From JAJZIH01 sp021785265 (GTDB lineage Bacteria; Pseudomonadota; Gammaproteobacteria; JAKAQQ01), in the NCBI GenBank assembly GCA_027338645.1, contig DAHWSH010000037.1, forward strand, positions 1 through 17,480: a stretch of 17,480 bases of DNA, in the 5' to 3' direction. A model generated the notes under the pieces. The model was not told the origin of the DNA, ran no database searches, and saw only the letters and a list, made by a program, of their open reading frames with translations. The position numbers and the translations under genes are program-made. Of this stretch, positions 6,123 to 15,016 are shown one piece after another. Positions within the stretch are counted from its first letter, which is position 1, and every line of letters begins with the position of its first letter.

Positions 6123-7226
6123 ATGCTTGAGTTCTGGGCAGGCATCGCGGGATTTTCGATCACGGCGATCACCATCAGGCTTCTCAACCCGCTGGCCCGA
6201 CCGCTCCATCTTCTCGATGTGCCCGGACCGCGCAAGCATCACGCCGCGCCGGTCCCGCTCACGGGTGGCTTGGCGATCCTCGTGGCCTTCCTCGCCACTG
6301 CAGCACTGTTCACCCTCGTGCGCCCGCTCCATTTCCCCGAATGGCCGCCCTACCTCCTCTGCATATCCCTGCTCACGGTGGTGAATATCGCGGACGATGC
6401 CGGCGCCGCGATCGGCCCCGGCGTCCGGACCTTTCTCCAGATGGGGATCGCCACCGTTGCCGCGCTCACGGCCCACGTGATCCTGATCCGTCTTGGCGAC
6501 CTCTGGGGGGACGGGCCGGTCACCACCGGATCCTTCGCAATCCCCTTCACGGTGCTCTCGATCCTGGGGGTCACGAACTCGATGAACCTGATCGACGGTT
6601 CGGACGGGCTCGCCGGCCTCGTGAGCCTGGCCGCACTTTTCTGGATCGGGCTTTTCGCCGAGGCGACCGGACAGGTGGACATCCGGGCCGCTGTCCTGAT
6701 CCTGGGAGGCGGGCTCGTTGCATTTCTGGCCCACAACCTGGAATACCCGAAGCGACGGATCCGGGTCTTTCTCGGGAGCACGGGGACCACTTTCCTCGGG
6801 TTCACACTGGCCTGGATGCTGATCCATCTGAGCCAGTCGCCCAGGGTGGCGCTCCCACCGATCGTGGCCGTCTGGATCATGGGCCTCCCGATCCTGGACA
6901 CGGTGAGTGTCATGCTGCGACGGATCCTCCGCGGCCGCAACCCGCTTCACGGCGGGCGCGATCATCTCCACCACCTCCTCGCCCAGCTGGGTCTTGGGAG
7001 CCGGTCCATCGCCTTCCTCGAAGCCACCCTCGCACTCGGGTTCGGTAGCGTCGGTTACCTGGGATGGGCGTTCCGCACCCCTGTCCCGCTTCTCACCTTG
7101 GGATTCGTCGTTCTGGCCCTCGTGTACTTCACGGGATTCGTCTTGCTGGATCGTAAACTCGGATGGGCCGAGTGGCCGGAGCGGATGCTTTTTGGAAAAC
7201 GCGAGCTGGAAGACGAGAACGAATGA
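6123..7226 (+). CDS. WecA/MraY-family glycosyl-1-phosphate transferase, atypical active site
   Basis: This 367-aa polytopic membrane protein should transfer a sugar 1-phosphate (often GlcNAc-1-P) from a UDP-sugar to undecaprenyl phosphate at the cytoplasmic face, the first step of O-antigen or capsule synthesis. Visible family motifs are DVPGPRKHH (about 36-44), Asp91-Asp92, NSMNLIDGSDGLAG with Asp158 and Asp161, and the RDHLHH loop (279-284). About ten hydrophobic segments span the protein. The usual GDAGS motif is GSTGT, so the third metal-binding Asp (E. coli WecA D217, MraY D265) is Ser219 (codon AGC). AGGAG lies 8 nt before the ATG. It follows the AAA+ gene by 120 bp with no clear promoter or terminator between them, and faces the polysaccharide operon. 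Confidence 0.85.
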   Translation: MLEFWAGIAGFSITAITIRLLNPLARPLHLLDVPGPRKHHAAPVPLTGGLAILVAFLATAALFTLVRPLHFPEWPPYLLCISLLTVVNIADDAGAAIGPGVRTFLQMGIATVAALTAHVILIRLGDLWGDGPVTTGSFAIPFTVLSILGVTNSMNLIDGSDGLAGLVSLAALFWIGLFAEATGQVDIRAAVLILGGGLVAFLAHNLEYPKRRIRVFLGSTGTTFLGFTLAWMLIHLSQSPRVALPPIVAVWIMGLPILDTVSVMLRRILRGRNPLHGGRDHLHHLLAQLGLGSRSIAFLEATLALGFGSVGYLGWAFRTPVPLLTLGFVVLALVYFTGFVLLDRKLGWAEWPERMLFGKRELEDENE

Positions 7227-7243
7227 ATCCACGAGTCGCCGGG

Positions 7244-7262
7244 GCGGAGGGAGGTCCTCCGC
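7244..7262 (+). terminator. GC-rich hairpin after the WecA-like gene
   Basis: GCGGAGG (7244-7250) pairs perfectly with CCTCCGC (7256-7262) around loop GAGGT, 17 bp after the stop of the WecA-like gene. No T-run follows, so it is not a classical intrinsic terminator, but it may stabilise the transcript end or assist Rho-dependent termination. Confidence 0.3.
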
Positions 7263-7356
7263 AGGAGAGGCGCGCGGATGCGGGGGCGGGGAAGTGAACC
7301 CTGATTCCTGGACATGGCTTGGAGTGGCGGCTGCAGAAATATTCTGCCTCAGGTAG

Positions 7357-8021
7357 GTAGAAAGTTCAGCCGGACGGCTTACGGAGCAGGACCAGATCGG
7401 GCTTGCGGTCGGTTGTGTGATCAACCGCTACAAGATGGCCAAGCACTTCACTCTCACCCTCACCGATACGAGCCTGGCTTTCGCCCGCAAGACCGATGCC
7501 ATTGTCGCCGAGGTGGCGCTCGATGGGATCTACGTCATCCGCACTTCAGTTGGCCCTGAGCACCTGGACCGCGCCCGCTGCGTGCACCACGATCCATCCC
7601 TCTCGCCGGTCGAGCGCGCCTCCCGGTCGATGAAGACGATCGACCTCAAGGTCCGTTCCATCCACCACCGCCTGGCAGATCAGGTGCGCCCCCTCTTCCT
7701 CTGCCTGCTCGCCGACTACGTCGAGTGGCATCTGCACGAGGCCTGGCGCGAACTCCTTTTCGCAGACTCCGATCAAGCCACCGGGGCCACCCTGATCCGG
7801 TCGCCCCGGCAGAACGCTCGGCCGGGGCCAAAACGCAGATCGCCCGCCGCCTCCACGAGGATGGCACCCCCATCCACCGCTTCCCGACACTCCTCACGGA
7901 ACTCGCCACAATCGTGCGCAACACCTGCCGCACCGCGAACGCCGACGATGCCCCAACCTTTACGCTGACGACTCCATCGAACCCGCTCCAGCCAGGGGCG
8001 CCCGATCTGATCGATCAACTG
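7357..8021 (+). pseudogene. IS1634-family transposase remnant, 5'-truncated and frameshifted
   Basis: From about 7384 the frame reads EQDQIGLAVGCVINRYKMAK, then LDGIYVIRTSV, VERASRSMKTIDLKVR and DYVEWHLHEAW, which I recognise as the C-terminal half of IS1634-family (DDE) transposases. In-frame TAG 7354-7356 blocks any upstream extension and the N-terminal half is missing. At about 7780-7795 the family sequence moves to another frame, continuing DPVAPAERSAGAKTQIARRL and TLLTELATIVRNTCR to about DLIDQL at 8021. Truncation and frameshift make this a dead copy. It lies between the WecA-like gene and the convergent polysaccharide operon. I saw no terminal inverted repeats or target duplication. 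The remaining 97 bp to 8118 hold nothing recognisable. Confidence 0.85.
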
Positions 8022-8118
8022 GCGGTGGAATCAGAACGCGGCCACCGGATCTCCCCGAAAAGTCTTGAACACCAAGGGAAATCTCTTTGGGGCAGCCCGC
8101 AACTTCAGATCAAAGAGT

Positions 8119-9348
8119 TCATGAATGGTCCCTGACCACCTGAGCCAAGACTTGTTCCATTTTCAATCCCAGTGCTTCACGTGAGTACTGGTTTGCGGCC
8201 TGTGGGCCCGCCTTTCTCATTACCGCAAGCCGATCGGGGTCCCGTGCCAGGCAGCGGATCTGGTCAGCCAGCAGGGCAGGATTCTCCGGCGGAACACAGA
8301 TACCAGCACCCGATTGGCGTATCAGCGCCGTCGCTTCACCTTCGGGCAGGCTCGCTAAAATCGGTACTCCCATCGCCATCGCTTCAAATATTTTCGATGG
8401 AATAACCGTCGAAAAAACCGGATGATTGCGCAGCGGGACAACGACGAGATTGCAGAGACTCCAGACTGCAGGCATGCGTTCCTTGGGCTGGCGGGGGATC
8501 AGACGTACATTCACCAACCGTCTTTCCACGACCTGCCGTTCAACGAGCAAACGTTCGGCTCCTGCCCCAGCGAAAAAGAAACGAATCTCGGGTTGGTCGA
8601 GCAGTTCTTCGGCCGCATCGAGCACCTTGACGAGTGCATGGGCCATCCCATGGGTTCCGATGTATCCCACGATCAAGGGAGCTTCCAGATCGAATTCCTG
8701 CACGAGCGCCGGGTCACGCGGACAGGGGCGATACTGACCGAGTTCGACTCCATTGAGGATCACCTGGATCTGATGTGAGGGAATCCCGCGCCTCATAAGT
8801 TCAGCACGAAAGGATTCCGTGACACAGACGATAGCATCGGAATGGCGGTATAAGAATTCTTCTATTTTCTCCAGCGCACGGATCGTTGGTCCCCGGCGCA
8901 TGGCACCCACTGCGAGGATTGAAGCGGGCCAAAGATCACGGAGTTCAAGGACGAAGGGACGCCTTTTCACGACTGCAAGCGCCCAGCCCCCTAAGGCGCA
9001 AAAAAACTGGGGGGAGGTGGCCACTACGATGTCCGGCCTCTTCTCAAAGAGGCCCATGAGGAACCCCATAACCATGAAGCTCAGGTAATCGATGGTCCGG
9101 GCAAAAAATCCCTCGTTGGCGCTGATATAGGTCTTGACTCGCACCACCCGGATTCCATGGAATTTTTCGATCTGTCGCCAATGATTGCGGTAACCCGGAT
9201 AGATCTTTCCTTCCGGGAAGTTGGGTGCTGTCGTGATCACCGTGACCTGATGGCCGTGGCGCACCCAACGGATTGCGTGTTCGGAAAGCCGGGTTGCCGG
9301 GGCATTGACCTCAGGAGGGAAATTGTCGGAGAAAAAAAGGATCCGCAT
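8119..9348 (-). CDS. WbuB-like glycosyltransferase (GT4 family)
   Basis: This 409-aa cytoplasmic or membrane-associated glycosyltransferase should add a sugar (often N-acetylfucosamine or a related amino sugar in WbuB relatives) to the growing lipid-linked repeat unit. The N-terminus MRILFFSDNFPPEVNAPATR is typical of the family and fixes the start at 9348 rather than an in-frame ATG at 9393, which lies inside the previous gene. Further family features are TTAPNFPEGKIYPGYRN (39-55), LELRDLWPASI (134-144), NGVEL (199-203), the Rossmann segment GYIGTHGMAHAL (228-239) and PSKIFEAMAMGVPILAS (317-333), the E-x7-E-like donor site. Hydrophobic residues near 88-100 suggest membrane attachment. It starts 4 bp after the heparinase-like stop with no strong ribosome site, so translation is probably coupled. 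It is the last gene of the operon. Confidence 0.88.
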   Translation of the reverse strand: MRILFFSDNFPPEVNAPATRLSEHAIRWVRHGHQVTVITTAPNFPEGKIYPGYRNHWRQIEKFHGIRVVRVKTYISANEGFFARTIDYLSFMVMGFLMGLFEKRPDIVVATSPQFFCALGGWALAVVKRRPFVLELRDLWPASILAVGAMRRGPTIRALEKIEEFLYRHSDAIVCVTESFRAELMRRGIPSHQIQVILNGVELGQYRPCPRDPALVQEFDLEAPLIVGYIGTHGMAHALVKVLDAAEELLDQPEIRFFFAGAGAERLLVERQVVERRLVNVRLIPRQPKERMPAVWSLCNLVVVPLRNHPVFSTVIPSKIFEAMAMGVPILASLPEGEATALIRQSGAGICVPPENPALLADQIRCLARDPDRLAVMRKAGPQAANQYSREALGLKMEQVLAQVVRDHS

Positions 9349-9352
9349 GAAA

Positions 9353-10990
9353 TCACGCCCATGAAAACTCGGTCTCGAGCCATCCTCCGACAAAAGTGGC
9401 CACTAGAACCTCGCAGGATTCATTCGCACCAAATCGTGGGTGCCAGCTGGAGGCTTCTAAGCCCGCTCGTTGAGCTCCACGGCAACACCACCAGATGCAG
9501 GGCGGCGAAGCGTGACCTTGTTCCGAACCGGTGCTTCCCACAGTCATACCGGGAGCAAAACGGAAAAATGCCCGGGCTTCATGATAGGTGCCACTCAGTG
9601 TATCAGTGACCCGCAGCCCCCGGGGCGTGAGTTCCCACCGGCGCTTGTGGAGAACCCGACCAGGAAGCCTCAGATAGCCATCATGAGCGCCCTCGATCCA
9701 GAGCGTTTCGCCGTGACGGCCACTCTGCACCGCACGAGGACGGGCCCGTCGTGCCACACGAAATGCCCCCCAGACTTCAGACGAGTTCTCCCCATCAACC
9801 ATGACGGTATTGTGCATGGCTGTTCCACGTTGGCGCTCCCGTTCGGATCCTCTCTCATAGGTTGAGGTTCCGCCATTCACGATCACCCGTTGCCGGTCTA
9901 ATGACAGCTCGAAACTCAGCGTATCCGCGTGGGCATGACCAGGCTGATAATCAGGTCCCACGGGCGCGAGATCGGCGATGAGTACAGCAGAACCCATTTC
10001 CAGCCTGAGGTAACCCGAATCTGATAGTGAAACGAGTGGGGGTCGTGAACATACGGGGATCGCCAGCCCGAGCCCAGCGGCATAACGCTCGAGCGTTTCC
10101 TCATCCGCAGAGAGGTCCCACGCGGCATCGTTGAAAAAGGCTATCCGTCCATCGGGATGCGTCATCACGCGCAGCCACTTCAGCATATGGAGAGCAGTTT
10201 CCCGCCAGGATCGGATCCGGGTTCCTGAAAAGAGACCGGGATATACCCGATCCAGCTGGATGAGATCCAGTACATCCTGGAGAACGATTGCGTGATAAAG
10301 CGGACTGCGCTCGAAGTGTCCGCCATCGCGCAACACCTGTTCCGCCAGTTCACGCTCGAGAAGGCCGAGACCGGTTTCGAGCCAGTGTTCTGCCTCAGCA
10401 CCGGCAAAAAAACTCCCGGCAAAAACCAGTGCCTTTGCATTTGCCCAGAGATGGTTTCCCTGGAGGTGGATCTCGAGGCGGCGGTGGAGATAGCGTGTCT
10501 GGACTGCCATGCTGTCGTAAAAACGGGGATCCGGGAGAGTGCCCCTAATCAGTGCCCATTGGATCCAGTTCACCAGTCGGATTGAAATCGGATACGGGTC
10601 CCAGCCGATTCCCTGCCCCGGAGGATTCTCGGTGATCCAGCGGTCGATCAGGGTCTTCTGCCAGCCTGCACGCGTGTTGGAACCGGAGGCCGTCCAGTCA
10701 TCAAAATAATGGAGGTGGTAAAGCCAGAGCTTGGGCCAGTCGGCGCGATTCCAGTCTCCCGGTGTTTCGATTTTTCGTTCAACTCCGAGCAGACGGAAGC
10801 GATCCGGGCCCATCAGCGAGGGTGATTTCTCAAGGGGCTGCCATCCCCCCTCCTGCCGTCGGAAGGGTGGAGCTGGGCGCAGATCCGGACGAGGCTGAAC
10901 CCAGTGTAACCGGATGCGGCTATAAACCTGTACCGGCCGGAGCGGGCGGATGGTATGCCAATAGCGGGAGAGTGTCCGGATCAGCGACAT
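9353..10990 (-). CDS. Heparinase II/III-family protein
   Basis: This 545-aa protein has the alginate lyase-like alpha/alpha toroid in the N-terminal half and the heparinase II/III beta-sandwich in the C-terminal half. The N-terminal half shows YHLHYFDDW (91-99), QGNHLWANA (177-185) and GGHFERSPLYH (223-233). The C-terminal half shows GHAHADTLSFELSLD (351-365) and MHNTVMVDG (392-400). Such proteins occur often inside surface-polysaccharide clusters and are predicted lyases acting on uronic-acid-containing glycans; the exact role there is not settled. I see no signal peptide, so it appears cytoplasmic. The start at 10990 (MSLIRTLSRYWHTIRPLRPVQ) matches the family N-terminus and overlaps the epimerase stop by 10 nt. 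Confidence 0.85.
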   Translation of the reverse strand: MSLIRTLSRYWHTIRPLRPVQVYSRIRLHWVQPRPDLRPAPPFRRQEGGWQPLEKSPSLMGPDRFRLLGVERKIETPGDWNRADWPKLWLYHLHYFDDWTASGSNTRAGWQKTLIDRWITENPPGQGIGWDPYPISIRLVNWIQWALIRGTLPDPRFYDSMAVQTRYLHRRLEIHLQGNHLWANAKALVFAGSFFAGAEAEHWLETGLGLLERELAEQVLRDGGHFERSPLYHAIVLQDVLDLIQLDRVYPGLFSGTRIRSWRETALHMLKWLRVMTHPDGRIAFFNDAAWDLSADEETLERYAAGLGLAIPVCSRPPLVSLSDSGYLRLEMGSAVLIADLAPVGPDYQPGHAHADTLSFELSLDRQRVIVNGGTSTYERGSERERQRGTAMHNTVMVDGENSSEVWGAFRVARRARPRAVQSGRHGETLWIEGAHDGYLRLPGRVLHKRRWELTPRGLRVTDTLSGTYHEARAFFRFAPGMTVGSTGSEQGHASPPCIWWCCRGAQRAGLEASSWHPRFGANESCEVLVATFVGGWLETEFSWA

Positions 10991-12090
10991 GCGCCGGTGA
11001 CGATCCGTTCCAGGGCATCCACGATTCGCTCTGCGGCATGCCCATCCCACTTTTCCGGGATGCCGCCCTTCTTCCATTGTCCAGCAAAGATTCGGTCCAG
11101 GGCCAGAGCCAATTTCCGGGGGTCGGTTCCGATCACCTCATTCGTACCGAGGGTCACGGTTTCAGGCCGTTCGGTCTGGTCGCGCAGCGTTAGACAAGGG
11201 ATTCCCATGACGGTTGCCTCTTCGGTAATCCCGCCAGAATCCGTCAGAACCGCCTTGGCATATTTGACGAGGAAATTGAACGCGAGATAGGGTTGAGGAT
11301 CGACGAGATGGATAGAGCAAGGGTACTCTGCGACCTGATCGATGGTTTTCCGGGTCCGGGGATGGATGGGAAAGATCACGGGGTATCCGCGCGCGGCTTC
11401 CGCAACAGCAGCAAGCGTCTCGGTCAGCACCCGTGCTTCATCGACGTTCGCGGGTCGATGAAGCGTCATCACGAAGTACTCACCCGGAGCGAGATCCAAC
11501 TCATCCCAGAATGATGGGGGTCGCAGTCGATCCATGTGGGTAAGAAGGGTATCGATCATGGTGTTGCCGACAAAAAAAATCCGCGCCGGATCGACGCCGT
11601 TATGAATGAGATTCAGTCCAGCCTGCTGGCTGGTCGTGAAAAACCAATTAGCGATCGCATCCGTCACGGTGCGGTTAATCTCCTCCGGCATGCTCCAGTC
11701 CCCCGACCGGATTCCGGCCTCGACATGGCCCACCGGGACGCCCAGCTTGCGGGCCGTGATCGTACAAGCCAGGGTCGAGTTCACATCCCCCACGACGAGA
11801 CAGAAATCCGTAGGCTCCTTTTCGATCAGCGCCTCGTAACGGGTGAGGATGGCCGCGGTCTGCACGGCTTGGCTGCCCGAACCTGCTTCGAGGTTGACGT
11901 CCGGAGTCGGAATTCCGAGTTCTTCGAAAAATTGCCCGGAAAGCCGAGCATCGTAATGCTGGCCAGTATGCACGATCCGGTAGCGCAAGGGGCCACCTAT
12001 GCGTTCCCGTCTCTCGATTGCCCGAATGATCGGGGCAATCTTCATAAAATTCGGGCGGGCTCCAGCAATAAGGTCGATCCGGATCGTCAT
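10981..12090 (-). CDS. wecB: UDP-N-acetylglucosamine 2-epimerase, non-hydrolysing
   Basis: This 369-aa cytoplasmic enzyme interconverts UDP-GlcNAc and UDP-ManNAc. Family landmarks are present in order: GARPNFMKIAPI (10-21), HTGQHYD (41-47), GDVNST (101-106), HVEAGIRS (122-129), PEEINR (135-140), LHRPANVDE (210-218), HPRT (243-246), TDSGG (283-287) and ERPET (307-311). They include the conserved acidic and His residues of the active site, and the length is normal. Its ATG overlaps the stop of the dehydrogenase (ATGA, 12087-12090). The product could feed UDP-ManNAc or ManNAcA synthesis, or with the dehydrogenase and methyltransferase another modified amino sugar. Confidence 0.93.
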   Translation of the reverse strand: MTIRIDLIAGARPNFMKIAPIIRAIERRERIGGPLRYRIVHTGQHYDARLSGQFFEELGIPTPDVNLEAGSGSQAVQTAAILTRYEALIEKEPTDFCLVVGDVNSTLACTITARKLGVPVGHVEAGIRSGDWSMPEEINRTVTDAIANWFFTTSQQAGLNLIHNGVDPARIFFVGNTMIDTLLTHMDRLRPPSFWDELDLAPGEYFVMTLHRPANVDEARVLTETLAAVAEAARGYPVIFPIHPRTRKTIDQVAEYPCSIHLVDPQPYLAFNFLVKYAKAVLTDSGGITEEATVMGIPCLTLRDQTERPETVTLGTNEVIGTDPRKLALALDRIFAGQWKKGGIPEKWDGHAAERIVDALERIVTGACR

Positions 12091-14198
12091 GGGTCGGGTC
12101 GCAGCGTTTTCTGAAGTTCAATGCTGATCCGACTCACCTCGAGAATCTCTTCCAGCGGAATCGGCGAGGGCAGCCCCTGACGCACGGTTTCGAGAAAGGT
12201 CGCGACACAGGTTTTCTGACCCTTGTCCTGCCGCCAGAGCCGCCGGGTCCGGAACGCCCGGAAACCCCAACCCCTGAGCCTACAGAAATTGTCCAGCTCG
12301 AGCACTCGGCCAGCGCAAAAAACCTCGAGGCGCTCCTTGGGGAAACTCCGGTGACCGTGGGTCAGGTAATGAACCGTACCGGTCGATCCATCGGCAAAGC
12401 CGAGATGGAGGGTGGCTTCTCCCCGTCCGCCCGCCAGACCGTGCGCACGGGTAATGGGCGCTCCCACAAGGAAGCGGATGAGATCTATAAAATGGCAGGC
12501 CTCACCCACGATACGCCCGCCGCCAATCTCTGGATCCTCAGCCCAGTGACCGGGCTCGAGCCGCCCGGCATTCACGGTTACGATGCAGTGTCTGGGTCCC
12601 ACGAGTCCGGAAAGGCGCTTGCTGATCTCCCGTACCAGAGGAGCAAATCGCCGGTTGAATCCGACCATGAGCAGCCGGTCAGGTCGAGCACGGATTGCGG
12701 TTTCGATAGACTCCAACTCCGTGAGTGTCAGGCAGAGCGGCTTCTCGCAAAAAACGTGTTTCCCGGCCTGCAGGGCCAGGATGACCTCTCTGGCGTGTAG
12801 GTGGTGACGCGTCGCGATGACTACAACGTCAATCCCGGGGTCACGGATGGCGGCCTCGGTATCGGTTGAGACCTCCTCGAAGCCCATCTTGTGGCCAATA
12901 TGCGCTGCACTCATGCCTCCCGAACTGACCAGTCGCACCAGATGGCCTCCCGCACGACGAAACGCGGGGATCAGGATCCGACGGCCATAGTTGCCCGCTC
13001 CGAGAACAGCCAAGCGATCCCCGCTCGGGGTCAAGTGCGGGACGGCATGACCGGTCGACAGGGTACAGGGGGTCGCGGTTGCTGCGATCTCAGGACATGG
13101 GTATTCCAGGATCAGACCGAGTTGGGGTTCACCTGAGGTCAATCGATCATAGGCCGTGCGTACCTCATCCAGCGGAAAGCGGTGTGAAATGAGCCGGGCA
13201 CATGCAAGTCGCTTCGTGGCCATGAGACCCAGCACCGCCTCGAAGTTGCGTTGAGCCGTCCAGCGCACAAACCCCATCGGATAATCTTGTCCATCGATCT
13301 CGTAGGCCGGATCGTAGCGGCCCGGTCCGTACGAACAGCTCACCCGGAAACTCAGTTCTTTTTCGTAGAAATCACTGCGGGACAACTCCAATCCAGTCAC
13401 ACCCACGAGGACGATCCTCCCCCGCTTACGACACATCCGGGCTGCGAGATGCATAGGCCCACTATCCGGTGTGGAGGCGGCAATGATTACGGCGTCGATC
13501 CCACGCCCGGAGGAAAACTCGAGCGCTTGCGCCAGGCTCCCCTCTGGATCGGGGGAACCCACCTCAGCTCCGAAAACTTCCGCAAGTGCCAAGCGCTCCG
13601 GATCTGGATCCAAACCGAGGACCCGACAACCGTTGGCCAGAAAAATCTGAACCGTGAGCAATCCGATGAGGCCGAGGCCGATCACGACAACACTTTCGCC
13701 CAGAGTCGGCTCCACGAGTCGGATCCCTTGCAGTCCAATGGCGGCAGGGATCGTAAAAACGGCTTCATCATCAGTCACTTCAGGGGGAATACGGGCACAG
13801 AGATGACGGGGCACACGAACAAACTCGGCGTGCGGGCCATTGCTCACAACCCGATCGCCTAAAGCCAAGTCCATCACCTTTGCACCGACCTCACACACCC
13901 GGCCGATCTGACAGTAACCAAGCGCAAGCGGTTGATCGATCCGGCTCCGGACCGTGTCCCACGTCGCCAACAGACCATCCGTCCGGATTTTGTCAAGCAG
14001 GAGACGAACCTTGTCGGGCTGTTGACGCGCCTTGTCGAGCCACCCGGCCCGGCCGAATTCAATAAGCATCCGCTCAGTTCCGGATGAGATCAAGGTGGCT
14101 TTCGTTTGAATTAATACCTCGCACGATCCGGGACGCGAGGTCGGCACATCGATCAAATCAATGTGGCCATCTTTGAGATTGGCGATAACCTGCTTCAT
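12087..14198 (-). CDS. Two-domain fused dehydrogenase (MDR alcohol dehydrogenase-like + Gfo/Idh/MocA)
   Basis: The 703-aa protein joins two oxidoreductase domains. Residues about 1-365 are medium-chain dehydrogenase-like: LISSGTERMLIEFG (37-50), LGYCQIGRV (93-101) and the NAD(P)-binding fold VVVIGLGLIGLL (170-181). Residues about 394-700 are Gfo/Idh/MocA-like: LAVLGAGNYGRR (396-407), the catalytic-loop EKP (485-487) and GFNRRF. Such fusions are typical of surface-polysaccharide clusters and probably act on nucleotide-linked sugars; the reaction is not established. I do not see a clear set of structural zinc cysteines. Start at 14198 is chosen because MKQVIANLKDG is the usual N-terminus and because it overlaps the methyltransferase stop (ATGA, 14198-14195). 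The upstream in-frame ATG (14300) lies inside the methyltransferase gene. Confidence 0.88.
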   Translation of the reverse strand: MKQVIANLKDGHIDLIDVPTSRPGSCEVLIQTKATLISSGTERMLIEFGRAGWLDKARQQPDKVRLLLDKIRTDGLLATWDTVRSRIDQPLALGYCQIGRVCEVGAKVMDLALGDRVVSNGPHAEFVRVPRHLCARIPPEVTDDEAVFTIPAAIGLQGIRLVEPTLGESVVVIGLGLIGLLTVQIFLANGCRVLGLDPDPERLALAEVFGAEVGSPDPEGSLAQALEFSSGRGIDAVIIAASTPDSGPMHLAARMCRKRGRIVLVGVTGLELSRSDFYEKELSFRVSCSYGPGRYDPAYEIDGQDYPMGFVRWTAQRNFEAVLGLMATKRLACARLISHRFPLDEVRTAYDRLTSGEPQLGLILEYPCPEIAATATPCTLSTGHAVPHLTPSGDRLAVLGAGNYGRRILIPAFRRAGGHLVRLVSSGGMSAAHIGHKMGFEEVSTDTEAAIRDPGIDVVVIATRHHLHAREVILALQAGKHVFCEKPLCLTLTELESIETAIRARPDRLLMVGFNRRFAPLVREISKRLSGLVGPRHCIVTVNAGRLEPGHWAEDPEIGGGRIVGEACHFIDLIRFLVGAPITRAHGLAGGRGEATLHLGFADGSTGTVHYLTHGHRSFPKERLEVFCAGRVLELDNFCRLRGWGFRAFRTRRLWRQDKGQKTCVATFLETVRQGLPSPIPLEEILEVSRISIELQKTLRPDP

Positions 14199-15016
14199 GG
14201 AGAACCCTTCGTCCCGGAAATCATGAGGAAAAGACCGAACGGGCGTGCCACACGTCGGAGCAGCCAGCGTGGCCATAATCTCCGGGCAAGCGTGAGACAA
14301 AACCCGCGGTGTCTTTGGCCGGCACCGGATTCGAGAAGGTCTCCGTGGGTTAATGCCACCCGAAGACGAAGATCGATCACACCCTCAAACAAGCGGTGAG
14401 CCTCTTTTCTTGAGAATGCCTGTGTTCCAGGACTTTCCAGGTAGGTTGCATAAATGGTTCTAAGCGAGGTCCACGGTTTCCCCATTCCCAATCCATAGCG
14501 AATCCATAGCATGACCCCCACCAGACTCCACTTATGATAGACCATCACCCGAAAATGCCCCCCTGGTTTGAGCACCCGGAGAATTTCGCGCGCCGCCTTT
14601 GCGGTATCGGTGGTGTGATGGATCACCCCCCACGAGTAGACGAAATCAAAGCTGTTATTTCTGAATGGCAACGCTTCGGCATCCGCCACGCGGAGATCGG
14701 ACGTGAGGCCCTGAAGACTCAAGCGCAATCGAGTGATCTCAACTGCTCGGGTACTCAGGTCAATGCCGTGGAGCCTGGCTCCGGTTTTGGCCAACCGTTC
14801 GTGGTCGGCTCCCAAGCCGAGTCCGATTTCGAGTACGACTTCCCCCACCGTGATCTCGCTGAACCGAGCAAACTCCGAAATGTAGGGTTCCAGATGATAT
14901 CGCGCCTCGGCCTGGGCCTGAAATCCCTCAAGATCAAGAGATGGGAGCAGCAGTTTTTCACCACAGACTGCATCGTTCCAAAAGTCACGGACGTCATCTT
15001 TTCTGAGGAAAGTCAC
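14195..15016 (-). CDS. SAM-dependent class I methyltransferase
   Basis: This 273-aa protein has the SAM-binding motif I VLEIGLGLGADH (61-72), the acidic end of the next strand in GIDLSTRAVE, motif II-like VADAEALPF, and the post-motif HHTTD followed by EILRVLKPGGHFRVMVYHK. This is a Methyltransf_11-type enzyme. Position in the operon suggests it methylates a sugar, or a lipid-linked or nucleotide-linked precursor. The start is a GTG overlapping the asnB stop as GTGA (15016-15013), consistent with coupled translation. The C-terminal stretch (WPRWLLRRVARPFGLFLMIS) is basic and amphipathic and may touch the membrane. Confidence 0.85.
   Translation of the reverse strand: MTFLRKDDVRDFWNDAVCGEKLLLPSLDLEGFQAQAEARYHLEPYISEFARFSEITVGEVVLEIGLGLGADHERLAKTGARLHGIDLSTRAVEITRLRLSLQGLTSDLRVADAEALPFRNNSFDFVYSWGVIHHTTDTAKAAREILRVLKPGGHFRVMVYHKWSLVGVMLWIRYGLGMGKPWTSLRTIYATYLESPGTQAFSRKEAHRLFEGVIDLRLRVALTHGDLLESGAGQRHRGFCLTLARRLWPRWLLRRVARPFGLFLMISGTKGSP

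Noticed and set aside
4893..7424. Minus-strand open frame of 843 codons
   Set aside because: It lies antisense to the AAA+ and WecA-like genes, which both carry clear family motifs. Its Glu/Gly/Arg/Pro-rich sequence is that of a shadow in GC-rich DNA.
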